Below are positions 25,864 to 33,767 of a stretch of DNA of 64,000 nucleotides, piece by piece. Each line of letters starts with the position of its first letter. Positions within the stretch are counted from its first letter, which is position 1. This DNA is from Roseburia intestinalis L1-82 (GTDB lineage Bacteria > Bacillota > Clostridia > Lachnospirales > Lachnospiraceae): the NCBI RefSeq assembly GCF_900537995.1, contig NZ_LR027880.1, forward strand, positions 883,501-947,500, in the 5' to 3' direction. Under the pieces are notes generated by a model. The model was not told the origin of the DNA and searched no databases. It was given only the letters and a program-made list of their open reading frames with translations. Position numbers and translations under genes: made by a program.

Positions 25864-27228
25864 ATGAAGTGCTATAATTGTGGAGCAAAGCTTGGAAGGG
25901 AAAATATCTGCCCTGAATGCGGCGTAAATGTAAAAATATATAAAAAAATTGTCATGGCATCCAATGAATATTACAATGATGCACTGGCAAAGGCGAGTGT
26001 CCGTGATCTTTCAGGAGCAATAGAAAGCTTGAAAACAAGCCTGAAATTCAATAAATTAAATATAGATGCAAGAAATCTGCTGGGACTCATCTACTTTGAG
26101 ATGGGCGAAGTGGTGGAGGCATTGACAGAGTGGGTCATCAGTAAGAACTATCAGCCTGCTGAGAATGCCGCAAGTCGTTATCTGGATGAAATACAGAATA
26201 ACAGATCAAGACTTGAGACAATCAATCAGACCATTAAAAAATACAATCAGGCGTTATTGTACTGCAGACAGGACAGCCGTGATCTTGCGATTATCCAGTT
26301 GAAAAAGGTACTGTCACTGAACCCGAAATTAGTCAGTGGACATCAGCTTTTAGCATTGCTCTATATTCAGGAGGGCAAATATGATCTTGCCAAGAAGTCT
26401 TTGCGCAACGCCGGAAAGATTGATGCAAATAACACGATCACACTTCGTTATTTAAAAGAAGTGAATGCAGGATTAAAGGAGAATACGCCGGGTAAGAAAC
26501 AGAAGGAGGAACAGATTTCCTACCAGAGCGGCAATGAGACGATTATCCAGCCGAAGTATTTAAAGGACAATTCCGCAATGAGTACGATTCTTAATATGGT
26601 CATCGGTATTGCAATCGGTGCGGCAATTACCGGATTTCTGGTTGTACCGGGTGTGCGCCGTCAGGTGCAGAATGATGCCAAAGCGCAGGTGCTCGATGCG
26701 AATAACACTGTTTCGTCCAAGAATCAGGAGATCAGTACACTGCAGAAGCAGATTGATGATCTGACGAGCCAGATCACTGAGGTCAAGGACAGCGCAGAAG
26801 GTTCCGAGAATAAGATCAGCACATATGACCAGTTATTATCCGCATATGCATCCTATTCGGATGGAGATATTGAGACAGCAGGCAATGCGCTTGGCAATGT
26901 CAATGAGGAATACTTAAGTGACAGCGCAAAGAGTGTTTATGAGACGATTAATGCGCAGGTCAATGCTGATTATCTGGAGTCCTTATATAATCAGGGATAC
27001 AGCGATTATAACAGTCAGAAATTTGAGGAATCCATCACCAGCTTGCAAAAAGTTGTGGACATGGAGGAAACCTACAAAGATGGATATGCACTGTACTATT
27101 TAGCACAGGCTTACCGTAAGAATAATGATCTTGAAACGGCAAAGACTTACTATCAGAAGATCGTAGAACTGTATCCGGGTACAGAGCGCGCGGCGAATGC
27201 ACAGAATTACATCAATATTGAAGAGTAA
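25864..27228 (+). CDS. Zinc-ribbon and TPR membrane protein
   Basis: A 454-residue protein that starts with a zinc ribbon (CYNCGAKLGRENICPECG). A cytosolic TPR block of about 200 residues follows (NEYYNDALAKASVRDLSGAIESL; NKLNIDARNLLGLIYFEMGE; LVSGHQLLALLYIQEGKYDLA). One membrane helix near residue 245 (NMVIGIAIGAAITGFLVVPG) leads to a coiled coil (NQEISTLQKQIDDLTSQI) and an external TPR pair (YNQGYSDYNSQKFEESITSL; ALYYLAQAYRKNNDLETA). TPRs therefore lie on both faces of the membrane, suggesting a scaffold. ATG 25864 has GAGGGAAAG upstream. A perfect terminator follows at 27263, separating it from spoIIAA. Confidence 0.8.
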   Translation: MKCYNCGAKLGRENICPECGVNVKIYKKIVMASNEYYNDALAKASVRDLSGAIESLKTSLKFNKLNIDARNLLGLIYFEMGEVVEALTEWVISKNYQPAENAASRYLDEIQNNRSRLETINQTIKKYNQALLYCRQDSRDLAIIQLKKVLSLNPKLVSGHQLLALLYIQEGKYDLAKKSLRNAGKIDANNTITLRYLKEVNAGLKENTPGKKQKEEQISYQSGNETIIQPKYLKDNSAMSTILNMVIGIAIGAAITGFLVVPGVRRQVQNDAKAQVLDANNTVSSKNQEISTLQKQIDDLTSQITEVKDSAEGSENKISTYDQLLSAYASYSDGDIETAGNALGNVNEEYLSDSAKSVYETINAQVNADYLESLYNQGYSDYNSQKFEESITSLQKVVDMEETYKDGYALYYLAQAYRKNNDLETAKTYYQKIVELYPGTERAANAQNYINIEE

Positions 27229-27262
27229 AAATCATTATAAAAATTAAATAAAGATGATACAA

Positions 27263-27295
27263 AAGACGTCTAAGTGATATTAGACGTCTTTTTTT
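27263..27295 (+). terminator. Terminator after the TPR gene
   Basis: AAGACGTCTAA pairs with TTAGACGTCTT around GTGATA, then seven T in all. Confidence 0.9.
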
Positions 27296-27364
27296 ATTCA
27301 TAGGGTATTGAAAGCAAAAGGTGACTTTTAAACCAATTAAAAAAGTAACAGGAAAGGAGCATTT

Positions 27365-27676
27365 ATGGAAGAAAAGTATCAGTTAAAAGAAGGATGTCTG
27401 ACGATACAGATGCCAAAAGAGTTAGATCATCATGAGGCGGGCAGGCTTAAGATGGAGGCAGATTTTCTGATCGGGGCATATCATGTCAGACGGCTTGTGT
27501 TTGATTTTCGGGAAACAGAGTTTATGGACAGTTCCGGGATCGGTGTGATCATTGGAAGATGCAAGAGCATGGGGTTTTCCGGCGGCGAAGTGGCAGCAGC
27601 CAATATGAATGAGCGCGTAAAAAAGATTTTTATGGTGTCAGGCCTGCAAAAGCTGATCCGGATCGATACGGTATAA
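27365..27676 (+). CDS. spoIIAA: Anti-sigma F factor antagonist SpoIIAA
   Basis: A STAS-domain switch protein of the forespore. Unphosphorylated SpoIIAA binds SpoIIAB and frees sigma F. The 103 residues contain the phospho-acceptor serine motif FMDSSGIGVIIGR near residue 58 and a typical STAS ending (ANMNERVKKIFMVSGLQKL). AAGGAG precedes the ATG. It opens the spoIIAA-spoIIAB-sigF cluster and is assigned from that order. The gap to spoIIAB is unusually long at 184 bases. Confidence 0.92.
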   Translation: MEEKYQLKEGCLTIQMPKELDHHEAGRLKMEADFLIGAYHVRRLVFDFRETEFMDSSGIGVIIGRCKSMGFSGGEVAAANMNERVKKIFMVSGLQKLIRIDTV

Positions 27677-27700
27677 AAATAGACACATGTAATTGACTTG

Positions 27701-27797
27701 GAAATGGGCCAGGCAGGGAATATCCGCCAGGAAAAGAGGAAATCAGCGAATTTACGCGAACAGTTGAAATAGACCAGACAAGGGAATGTCCGGTAAG
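27701..27797. repeat. Imperfect direct repeat in the spoIIAA-spoIIAB gap
   Basis: GAAATGGGCCAGGCAGGGAA at 27701 and GAAATAGACCAGACAAGGGA at 27766 begin two related segments of about 30 bases (TATCCGCCAG continues the first, ATGTCCGGTAAG the second) separated by about 35 bases. The gap has no other recognisable gene. Confidence 0.55.
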
Positions 27798-27860
27798 AGA
27801 AATGGGATATGTGGGATTTTGGAAGAAAATAAGAATAAAAAGAGGAAATGGAGAATCGAT

Positions 27861-28310
27861 ATGCAGGCAGATCAGATTAATGAAAACGAAATGAAACTGG
27901 AATTTGATGCGCGGTCCGTGAATGAAGGATTTGCCAGAATGGCGGTGGCTGCGTTTGTGGCGGAATTAAACCCGACACTGGATGAGATTTCTGACATTAA
28001 GACAGCAGTTTCAGAGGCAGTAACAAATGCGATCATCCACGGGTATGACAGTCCGGAGGAGAAGGTGGAGGTGTCCTGTAAACTGTGCGGAAACCATGCA
28101 GAGATCACAGTGAAAGATCATGGTCACGGGATTGCGGATGTACAAAAAGCCATGGAACCTTTTTTTACGACGAGACCGGAACTGGAGCGTTCCGGCATGG
28201 GATTTGCTTTTATGGAAGCATTTATGGATGAAGTCGAGGTACATTCAGCACCCGGAAAAGGAACAACTGTTACGATGAAAAAAAAGATCGGTGCAGGGAT
28301 GGGCGTCTGA
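27861..28310 (+). CDS. spoIIAB: Anti-sigma F factor SpoIIAB
   Basis: A GHKL-fold serine kinase and anti-sigma factor that holds sigma F inactive and phosphorylates SpoIIAA. The 149 residues have the N box EAVTNAIIHGY, the ATP-binding motif DHGHGI and G box RSGMGFAFMEAFMD, followed by TTVTMKKKI. The start at 27861 has GGAG ten bases upstream; an in-frame upstream extension to 27786 does not look like SpoIIAB. It is separated by one base from the sigF ATG, a tight coupling expected for a protein pair made in fixed ratio. Confidence 0.93.
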   Translation: MQADQINENEMKLEFDARSVNEGFARMAVAAFVAELNPTLDEISDIKTAVSEAVTNAIIHGYDSPEEKVEVSCKLCGNHAEITVKDHGHGIADVQKAMEPFFTTRPELERSGMGFAFMEAFMDEVEVHSAPGKGTTVTMKKKIGAGMGV

Positions 28311-28311
28311 T

Positions 28312-29058
28312 ATGGAGGGTTTTAAGGAACTGATGCAGCAGGCACATGGAGGAGATAAAGGTGCAAGGGATACGCTGATTGCAGGAAATCTGGGACTGGT
28401 ACATACTATCGCAAACCGGTTTGAACACCGGGGACATGAGAGGGAAGAATTGTTTCAGATTGGATGTATTGGATTGATGAAGGCGGTTGATAAATTTGAT
28501 CTCTCGTTAAATCTTGCATTTTCCACTTATGCAGTTCCGGTGATCATGGGGGAAATCCGCAGATTTTTAAGAGATGACGGTATGGTAAAGGTAAGCCGGA
28601 CATTAAAAGAAAACGCTTATAAGGCAGGGAGGGCAAAGGAAGAACTGTGGGGGGAACTTGGAAGAGAACCGGGATTGCTTGAGATCGCAGAGCGGACAGG
28701 GTTGAGCAGCGGTGAGATCATTATGGCAATGGAGTCGGCAAGAGATGTGGAATCCATCTATCAGCCGGTCTATGAGAAAGACGGGGACGAGTTACTGATG
28801 GTCGATCAGTTGTGTGAAAAGGAAGAAAACGGAAGGGATGAACCGGAAAAAGAGGCAGTATTAAACCGGATGGTGATCGAGCAGCTCATGGAACTGCTCG
28901 ATGAGCGGGAACAGAATCTCATCCGGTGCCGTTATTTTGAAAACAGGACACAGAGTGAAACAGCAAAAGAACTGGGAATGACACAGGTGCAGGTCAGCAG
29001 GCTTGAAAAAAAGATTCTGTTGTGTCTCAGAAAAAATTTAGGATCGTGTGATTCGTGA
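28312..29058 (+). CDS. sigF: RNA polymerase sigma-F factor
   Basis: The first forespore-specific sigma factor. Of 248 residues, region 2 reads RDTLIAGNLGLVHTIANRFEHRG, then ELFQIGCIGLMKAVDKFDLSLNLAFSTYA. Region 3 begins VKVSRTLKENAYKA. Region 4 has the helix-turn-helix RTQSETAKELGMTQVQVSRLEKK. It starts one base after the spoIIAB stop. SigG is close in sequence, but the SpoIIAA-SpoIIAB context settles it as SigF. This implies the organism carries the early sporulation switch, whether or not it forms spores readily. Confidence 0.93.
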   Translation: MEGFKELMQQAHGGDKGARDTLIAGNLGLVHTIANRFEHRGHEREELFQIGCIGLMKAVDKFDLSLNLAFSTYAVPVIMGEIRRFLRDDGMVKVSRTLKENAYKAGRAKEELWGELGREPGLLEIAERTGLSSGEIIMAMESARDVESIYQPVYEKDGDELLMVDQLCEKEENGRDEPEKEAVLNRMVIEQLMELLDEREQNLIRCRYFENRTQSETAKELGMTQVQVSRLEKKILLCLRKNLGSCDS

Positions 29059-29206
29059 TGTATCCGGTTGATTTTCCCAGATAAACATGTTAAATTTTAT
29101 AAAATGCACAGGATTGTGTGCAGCAAAGCTGTGTAAAGTGGAAAACGGCATGAAAAAATAAGAATTTTGTGAAAAATAAGACTTTTGTACAAAAGAGAGG
29201 ATTGAC

Positions 29207-29971
29207 ATGAAATACGAAAATTACATATTTGATTTATATGGAACTCTGGTGGATATCCACACAGATGAAGAAAAAACAGAACTCTGGGAGAAACTGGCGC
29301 AGTTTTACGGTTATTATGGTGCGGTTTATACTGCAGAGGAACTGAAAAACGCGTATGCGTGCCTCACGGGGCAGAAAGAGGATGCATTGCGGCAGGAGAT
29401 GGGATCTGATGCAGCCATGAAAAAAGACGATGCACATGAAGCACATCCAGAGATCGAGATCGAGGAGGTTTTTCTTTCATTGTTTCAGAAAAAAGGGGTA
29501 CAGGCAGACATAGAACTTGCCATTCATGCTGGACAGTTTTTCCGGATCCTTTCCACAGAATATATCAGACTTTATGACGGGGCAAAGGAACTTCTTGCGG
29601 CATTGCGTGAAACAGGAAAAAAAGTATATCTGCTTTCGAATGCACAGCGTATTTTTACGGCGTATGAATTGAAACTTCTGGGACTGGAGCCTTATTTTGA
29701 TGATATCTTTCTGTCATCCTCGTGCAAAGTGAAAAAGCCGGATACGCGTTTCTTTCATCTTTTGCTGGATAAACATCACATTTTGCCGGAAGAGAGTATT
29801 ATGATCGGAAACGATGCGGTCAGTGATATCAAAGGAGCAAAAGAGGTCGGACTGCATACATTCTACATTCATTCAAATATTTCACCGGACACAGAGAAGA
29901 AACCGGACGCAGATCATGTGCTGATGCAGATGGATCTGGCAAAAGTGCGGCAGATCCTGATTTCTGATTAA
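29207..29971 (+). CDS. HAD-superfamily hydrolase (subfamily IA)
   Basis: A cytosolic phosphatase-like enzyme of 254 residues. Motif I is FDLYGTLVD (nucleophile Asp, with Tyr in place of the common Asp-Gly spacing), motif II is LLSNAQ, and the motif III lysine is in KVKKPDTRFF. Motif IV is MIGNDAVSDIKGAKEVG. A helical cap lies between residues 15 and 100. GAGAGGA precedes the ATG. The substrate cannot be inferred; family members act on small phosphates or haloacids. It stands between sigF and the coiled-coil gene without obvious functional tie. Confidence 0.85.
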   Translation: MKYENYIFDLYGTLVDIHTDEEKTELWEKLAQFYGYYGAVYTAEELKNAYACLTGQKEDALRQEMGSDAAMKKDDAHEAHPEIEIEEVFLSLFQKKGVQADIELAIHAGQFFRILSTEYIRLYDGAKELLAALRETGKKVYLLSNAQRIFTAYELKLLGLEPYFDDIFLSSSCKVKKPDTRFFHLLLDKHHILPEESIMIGNDAVSDIKGAKEVGLHTFYIHSNISPDTEKKPDADHVLMQMDLAKVRQILISD

Positions 29972-30045
29972 TGTGACAGAAAAAAATGCCGATACATTTA
30001 TAAAGGAATCGATTTTCACGGATGCAATAAATGGGGAATGAGTTT

Positions 30046-31065
30046 ATGAATTTATCGATCAATGCAAACGGTTTTTCAAATGTACAGAATACAGCGGCAG
30101 GGCACAAAGCAGAGCAGGCAAATAAACAGGGAAAAAGCGCATTTTTTGCGGGAAGTCCGGTACTGACAACAAAAAATCAGATCGAACAGCGAAAAAAGAT
30201 GGCACAGAAAAGTGCCTTAAAACTGGTGAAAGATGCGTGGGATAACGACCAGGCTGTGGAAAAAACGGTCGCATCGCAAAGACAACGCTATGCGGAATTA
30301 GACGCACAGCGGACGGAGGCAAAGAAGGCACTTGCCGGTTATGAAGACCAGGAAAAAACATTGAAGGAACAGTGCAACGTAGCAGACGATTCCAAAGAAC
30401 AGCAGGATTTAAACCTGTTGGAAAAGAGACAGGAATACAGGCGCGGTGTGGGTGAGAAACTGACTAGGGATGAGTGGAAAAAGTTAAATGAGATCGATAA
30501 GCAGCCACTCACAGAGTACCAGAAACGGGCACTTGAGATCCATGCCCAGGCGGTAGAAGAAAAGGTTACGATCCGCGATACAACCAGTGGAATGCAGGCT
30601 GCCGTCGGCAATGTGAAGCGTATTATGATCGAAAAATTAAAGACACATGGAATGGTGGATGCGAAAAATGCTGCCGATGATATCATGGATGCTGCAAACG
30701 ATGATGTGGTCTCCATGCTTGTCTCTGATGTGAAAGATGGCATTGATGAGAAGATGGAAGAGGCAAAAGAGGATGCAAAGGATGTCGCAGACGAAAAAGA
30801 AAAGCGTCAGGAACGTTTAGATGCCTTAGAGGAAAAACGTGCGGTAGAAAAAGCTCTGATCGAGGGCACCAAAGAGGCTGTGGACCGTGCAAAGGAAAAA
30901 CAGCAGAAACATGAGGCACCGGATATGAAGTTAGATGAGATGCTGACACTCACGACAGAACATAAGCAGATGAACGGTGTGGAGCAGGGACTTGATGACA
31001 TTAAAAGCAGCATGAAGGTTTTAGAGGCAGATTTAAAAGGAATCAAGGTTGACAAGGAGGTCTAG
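30046..31065 (+). CDS. Charged coiled-coil protein upstream of an HD-GYP protein, unknown function
   Basis: A 339-residue soluble protein without signal peptide or membrane helix. The N-terminus is Asn-rich (NLSINANGFSNVQNTAAG). Nearly all the rest is charged helix, with heptad stretches such as SQRQRYAELDAQRTEAKKAL, KEDAKDVADEKEKRQERLDA and KEAVDRAKEKQQKH. A central segment (LTRDEWKKLNEIDKQPLTE) looks more globular. The start at 30046 has GGGGA upstream; 30031 is also in frame. Its stop is eight bases from the HD-GYP start, indicating one operon. The name of the family is unknown to me. Confidence 0.7.
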   Translation: MNLSINANGFSNVQNTAAGHKAEQANKQGKSAFFAGSPVLTTKNQIEQRKKMAQKSALKLVKDAWDNDQAVEKTVASQRQRYAELDAQRTEAKKALAGYEDQEKTLKEQCNVADDSKEQQDLNLLEKRQEYRRGVGEKLTRDEWKKLNEIDKQPLTEYQKRALEIHAQAVEEKVTIRDTTSGMQAAVGNVKRIMIEKLKTHGMVDAKNAADDIMDAANDDVVSMLVSDVKDGIDEKMEEAKEDAKDVADEKEKRQERLDALEEKRAVEKALIEGTKEAVDRAKEKQQKHEAPDMKLDEMLTLTTEHKQMNGVEQGLDDIKSSMKVLEADLKGIKVDKEV

Positions 31066-31073
31066 TACCGGTT

Positions 31074-32162
31074 ATGGCAAAATACGAAAAAACAGAACGT
31101 CTCGAAAAAGTACCGATGGAGTATTTGTGGGAGGGACTTGTTTTATCAGATAATCTTTACAATTATAATGGAAGCGTACTTTTAGTGCCAAGCGGAGAAG
31201 TTATCACGAAAAGCAAACTTGATAAACTGATCAATTTCAGTGATGGCAACAATTATATTACAACATTCCGCGGATCTTATGAGTATATCATGAAGGGAAA
31301 AGACCGTCCGGCTGAAATACAGCAGAAAATGTTGGAAAACAGGACCGGGTATACAGAACTGCGCAAAGGCATCGACCATGTGCTTCAGATGAGTAAAAAT
31401 GCGATGTTTGTCAATCATGCTGAAGTGGAAGGCATGATGGAGAAAGTATATGGCAGAATGGTATCCGTGGATGCGGGGGAGATTTTCCAGTGTATTACCG
31501 TGCCAAGACCGGTTGACGAGGCATTACAGAGACATTCCCTAAACGTTGCACTTTTAAACGGGATCATGGGACAGTGGTTAGGACTCGATGAAAAAGATAT
31601 CCGGAGTCTGATTTTAACAGGTGTGCTTCATGATATCGGAAAGACGAAGATCCCGGAAGAAATATTAAATGCACCGCGGAAACTGACACCGGAAGAATTT
31701 GAGGTTATGAAAAGACATCCGCTATATTCTTTTGAACTGCTTGGGGATGATATCAGCGAGGATGTACGCTATGCAGTACGCTGGCATCATGAAAAGCTGG
31801 ATGGAAAAGGTTATCCGGACGGCTTAAAGGCAGAATCTATTTCTTATTTTGCAAGGATTACAACGATTTCTGATATTTATGATGCGATGCTTTCTGCACG
31901 CAGTTACAAAAAAGAGAAGATTCCGTTTGATGTACTGCAATGGTTTGTAACCGAGGGCAGCAAAGGAATTGACCAGAATCTTCTCAATATATTTATCAAA
32001 AATATGGTAAAAGTATACAGACAACAGCAGGTCATCATGTCAGACGGCAGGGAAGGGTGCGTGGAATATATCCCATTAAACGATATGGATCATCCGATCG
32101 TTTCTGTCGGAGAAGAAGTGAGACAGGTGGATGAAGACTGGTACTGCGTACATATGGTTTAA
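31074..32162 (+). CDS. HD-GYP domain phosphodiesterase
   Basis: A predicted cyclic-dinucleotide phosphodiesterase of 362 residues. The N-terminal 130 residues resemble the DUF3391-like part of HD-GYP proteins (YLWEGLVLSDNLYNYNGSVL). The catalytic domain has H in RHSLNVALL, the HD pair LHDIGK, EVMKRHPLYSFELL, VRWHHEKLDGKGYPDG with an intact GYP, and ITTISDIYDAMLS. It lacks a receiver domain or membrane segment, so its input is unclear; the coiled-coil partner upstream is a candidate. AGGAGG lies 13 bases before the ATG. Its stop overlaps the end of the convergent regulator gene by three bases. Confidence 0.9.
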   Translation: MAKYEKTERLEKVPMEYLWEGLVLSDNLYNYNGSVLLVPSGEVITKSKLDKLINFSDGNNYITTFRGSYEYIMKGKDRPAEIQQKMLENRTGYTELRKGIDHVLQMSKNAMFVNHAEVEGMMEKVYGRMVSVDAGEIFQCITVPRPVDEALQRHSLNVALLNGIMGQWLGLDEKDIRSLILTGVLHDIGKTKIPEEILNAPRKLTPEEFEVMKRHPLYSFELLGDDISEDVRYAVRWHHEKLDGKGYPDGLKAESISYFARITTISDIYDAMLSARSYKKEKIPFDVLQWFVTEGSKGIDQNLLNIFIKNMVKVYRQQQVIMSDGREGCVEYIPLNDMDHPIVSVGEEVRQVDEDWYCVHMV

Positions 32163-32833
32163 GATTCTAAAGGATCTTCGCAGAGGGTAAAATGATTGCG
32201 CTCCGTTGTAAGGAGACCCTCCCGCTGCATTTTTGAGAGTTCTGCAGAAAGTGCACTGCGGTCTACATTCAGGTAGTCTGCGAGCTGCTGTCTGTTAAAC
32301 GGAATTGTAAAATCAAGACTGTTTGCGGCAGCAGACTGCGCAGACAGATAAGAGAGTAGCCGCCCGCGGATTGACTTTGGTGTGGTGTGGAAGATTCTGC
32401 GCGAAAGCAGCAGATTTTTCCGTGCCGAAATAAAAAACAAATTGTGGATCAGGCGGTTGTGATGTGTGCAGCTGTTCGTGCAGGTGGTAAGCAGCCGTCC
32501 TATATTTAAAAATAACACTTCTGTCTTTGCAGCCGCAGAGACAACATTGACCATCAGAGGTTCTTTTGACAGACTCGCATAAGTTTCGGCGAAGAAAAAG
32601 CCGGGAGTTATGTCATCTAGTACACTGTGATTTCCCCAGACATCATCACTTTCAATCTGAACATTTCCGGAGAGCACCAGTCCCATCGAATGCACGCATT
32701 CTCCGGCATGATAGATGATCTCACCTTTTCCGTAGCTTCTTGTGACTGCACCGAGGCAGGAGAGCATTTCTTTGATTTCTTCCGGCGATTCGCCCGAAAA
32801 CAGCATTGTCTGACTTAAAAACTGATAATCCAT
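32159..32833 (-). CDS. hcpR: Crp/Fnr-family regulator, HcpR type
   Basis: A 224-residue transcription factor with a cyclic-nucleotide-type sensor fold (residues 10-120, GEIIYHAGECVHSMGLVLSG) and a Crp helix-turn-helix (NRQQLADYLNVDRSALSAEL). No Fnr cysteine cluster is seen. HcpR proteins are known to activate hcp and a ferredoxin gene under nitrosative stress in clostridia and sulfate reducers. Exactly those genes lie divergently here, with a perfect inverted repeat between them, so the HcpR assignment rests mainly on context. AAGAAGG precedes the ATG. It converges on the HD-GYP gene with a three-base overlap. Confidence 0.82.
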   Translation of the reverse strand: MDYQFLSQTMLFSGESPEEIKEMLSCLGAVTRSYGKGEIIYHAGECVHSMGLVLSGNVQIESDDVWGNHSVLDDITPGFFFAETYASLSKEPLMVNVVSAAAKTEVLFLNIGRLLTTCTNSCTHHNRLIHNLFFISARKNLLLSRRIFHTTPKSIRGRLLSYLSAQSAAANSLDFTIPFNRQQLADYLNVDRSALSAELSKMQREGLLTTERNHFTLCEDPLES

Positions 32834-32868
32834 AAAAGAAAACCTTCTTTTTTCAAAAATTTTTAAAA

Positions 32869-32912
32869 ATGTTGTTATGACAACATACTTTTGAAAAAAA
32901 TTCTAGTATAGT
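32869..32912 (+). promoter_or_regulatory. HcpR-type operator and promoter of the iron-sulfur protein/hcp operon
   Basis: ATGTTGT-TATG-ACAACAT (32869-32886) is a perfect inverted repeat of Crp/Fnr type. The -10 TATAGT lies at 32907-32912, without a good -35. The operator centre falls about 41 bases before the predicted start, the classical class II activation position. It also sits in the hcpR upstream region, so autoregulation is possible. Confidence 0.75.
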
Positions 32913-33028
32913 GTACGAGTAATGTCAAGGGCACAGATGACAGGATGAGTAGCCTGAATCTGTGAACAGTAACCTGTGAACAGAACGAAAGAAAAAGAAA
33001 ATGGAAGCGGAAAACAGGAGGAATTCAT

Positions 33029-33739
33029 ATGGTACGCAGAGTGATCCAGATAGACGAAGAAAAATGTAACGGTTGTGGAATTTGTGCGGAGGCATGCCAC
33101 GAGGGCGCGATCGGCATTGTGGACGGAAAGGCAAAACTGCTTCGTGATGATTATTGTGACGGACTTGGCGACTGTCTGCCAAACTGTCCGGTCGGAGCGA
33201 TCTCTTTTATCGAGCGTGAGGCAGCAGCTTATGATGAGGCAGCCGTACAGGAAAATAAAAAGAAAAAAATGCAGGCGATGGGACAGGCACTTTCCGGCGG
33301 ATGTCCGGGTTCAAGAATGCGTCAGCTTGAAAGAAAACCTGCAGAAGAAAATCAGAATGCAGGTTTACCGGTCAGCTCCGAATTGCGGCAGTGGCCGGTA
33401 CAGATCAAACTTGCACCAATCAATGCACCATACTTTGACGGGGCAAAACTTTTAATCGCAGCAGACTGTACCGCATACGCATACGGCAGTTTCCACCAGG
33501 ATTTTATCCGTGGAAAAGTGACGCTGATCGGCTGCCCGAAATTAGATGATGTGGATTACAGTGAAAAGCTGACGGAGATCATCAGAAATAATGATATCAA
33601 GAGCGTGACGGTCGTTCGAATGGAAGTGCCTTGCTGTGGCGGACTGGAACATGCAGCAGTGACCGCATTAAAGAACAGTGGAAAATTCATTCCATGGAAT
33701 GTTGTAACGATCTCAATTGACGGAAAAATTTTAGATTAA
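33029..33739 (+). CDS. Iron-sulfur protein with two 4Fe-4S motifs, Hcp partner
   Basis: A 236-residue protein with a bacterial ferredoxin domain at the N-terminus (CNGCGICAEACHEG, then CDGLGDCLPNCPVG), which should hold two 4Fe-4S clusters. It is followed by a charged linker and a second half with cysteines in AADCTAYAYG, IGCPKLDD and PCCGGLEHA. It is co-transcribed with hcp (28-base gap) and is probably the electron donor to it. The C-terminal half resembles what is commonly seen in such Hcp-associated ferredoxins of clostridia; a separate function is not known. AGGAGGAATTC lies before the ATG. Confidence 0.9.
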   Translation: MVRRVIQIDEEKCNGCGICAEACHEGAIGIVDGKAKLLRDDYCDGLGDCLPNCPVGAISFIEREAAAYDEAAVQENKKKKMQAMGQALSGGCPGSRMRQLERKPAEENQNAGLPVSSELRQWPVQIKLAPINAPYFDGAKLLIAADCTAYAYGSFHQDFIRGKVTLIGCPKLDDVDYSEKLTEIIRNNDIKSVTVVRMEVPCCGGLEHAAVTALKNSGKFIPWNVVTISIDGKILD

Positions 33740-33767
33740 AAAGAAGGATAGTAGAAGGGAGAATCAT

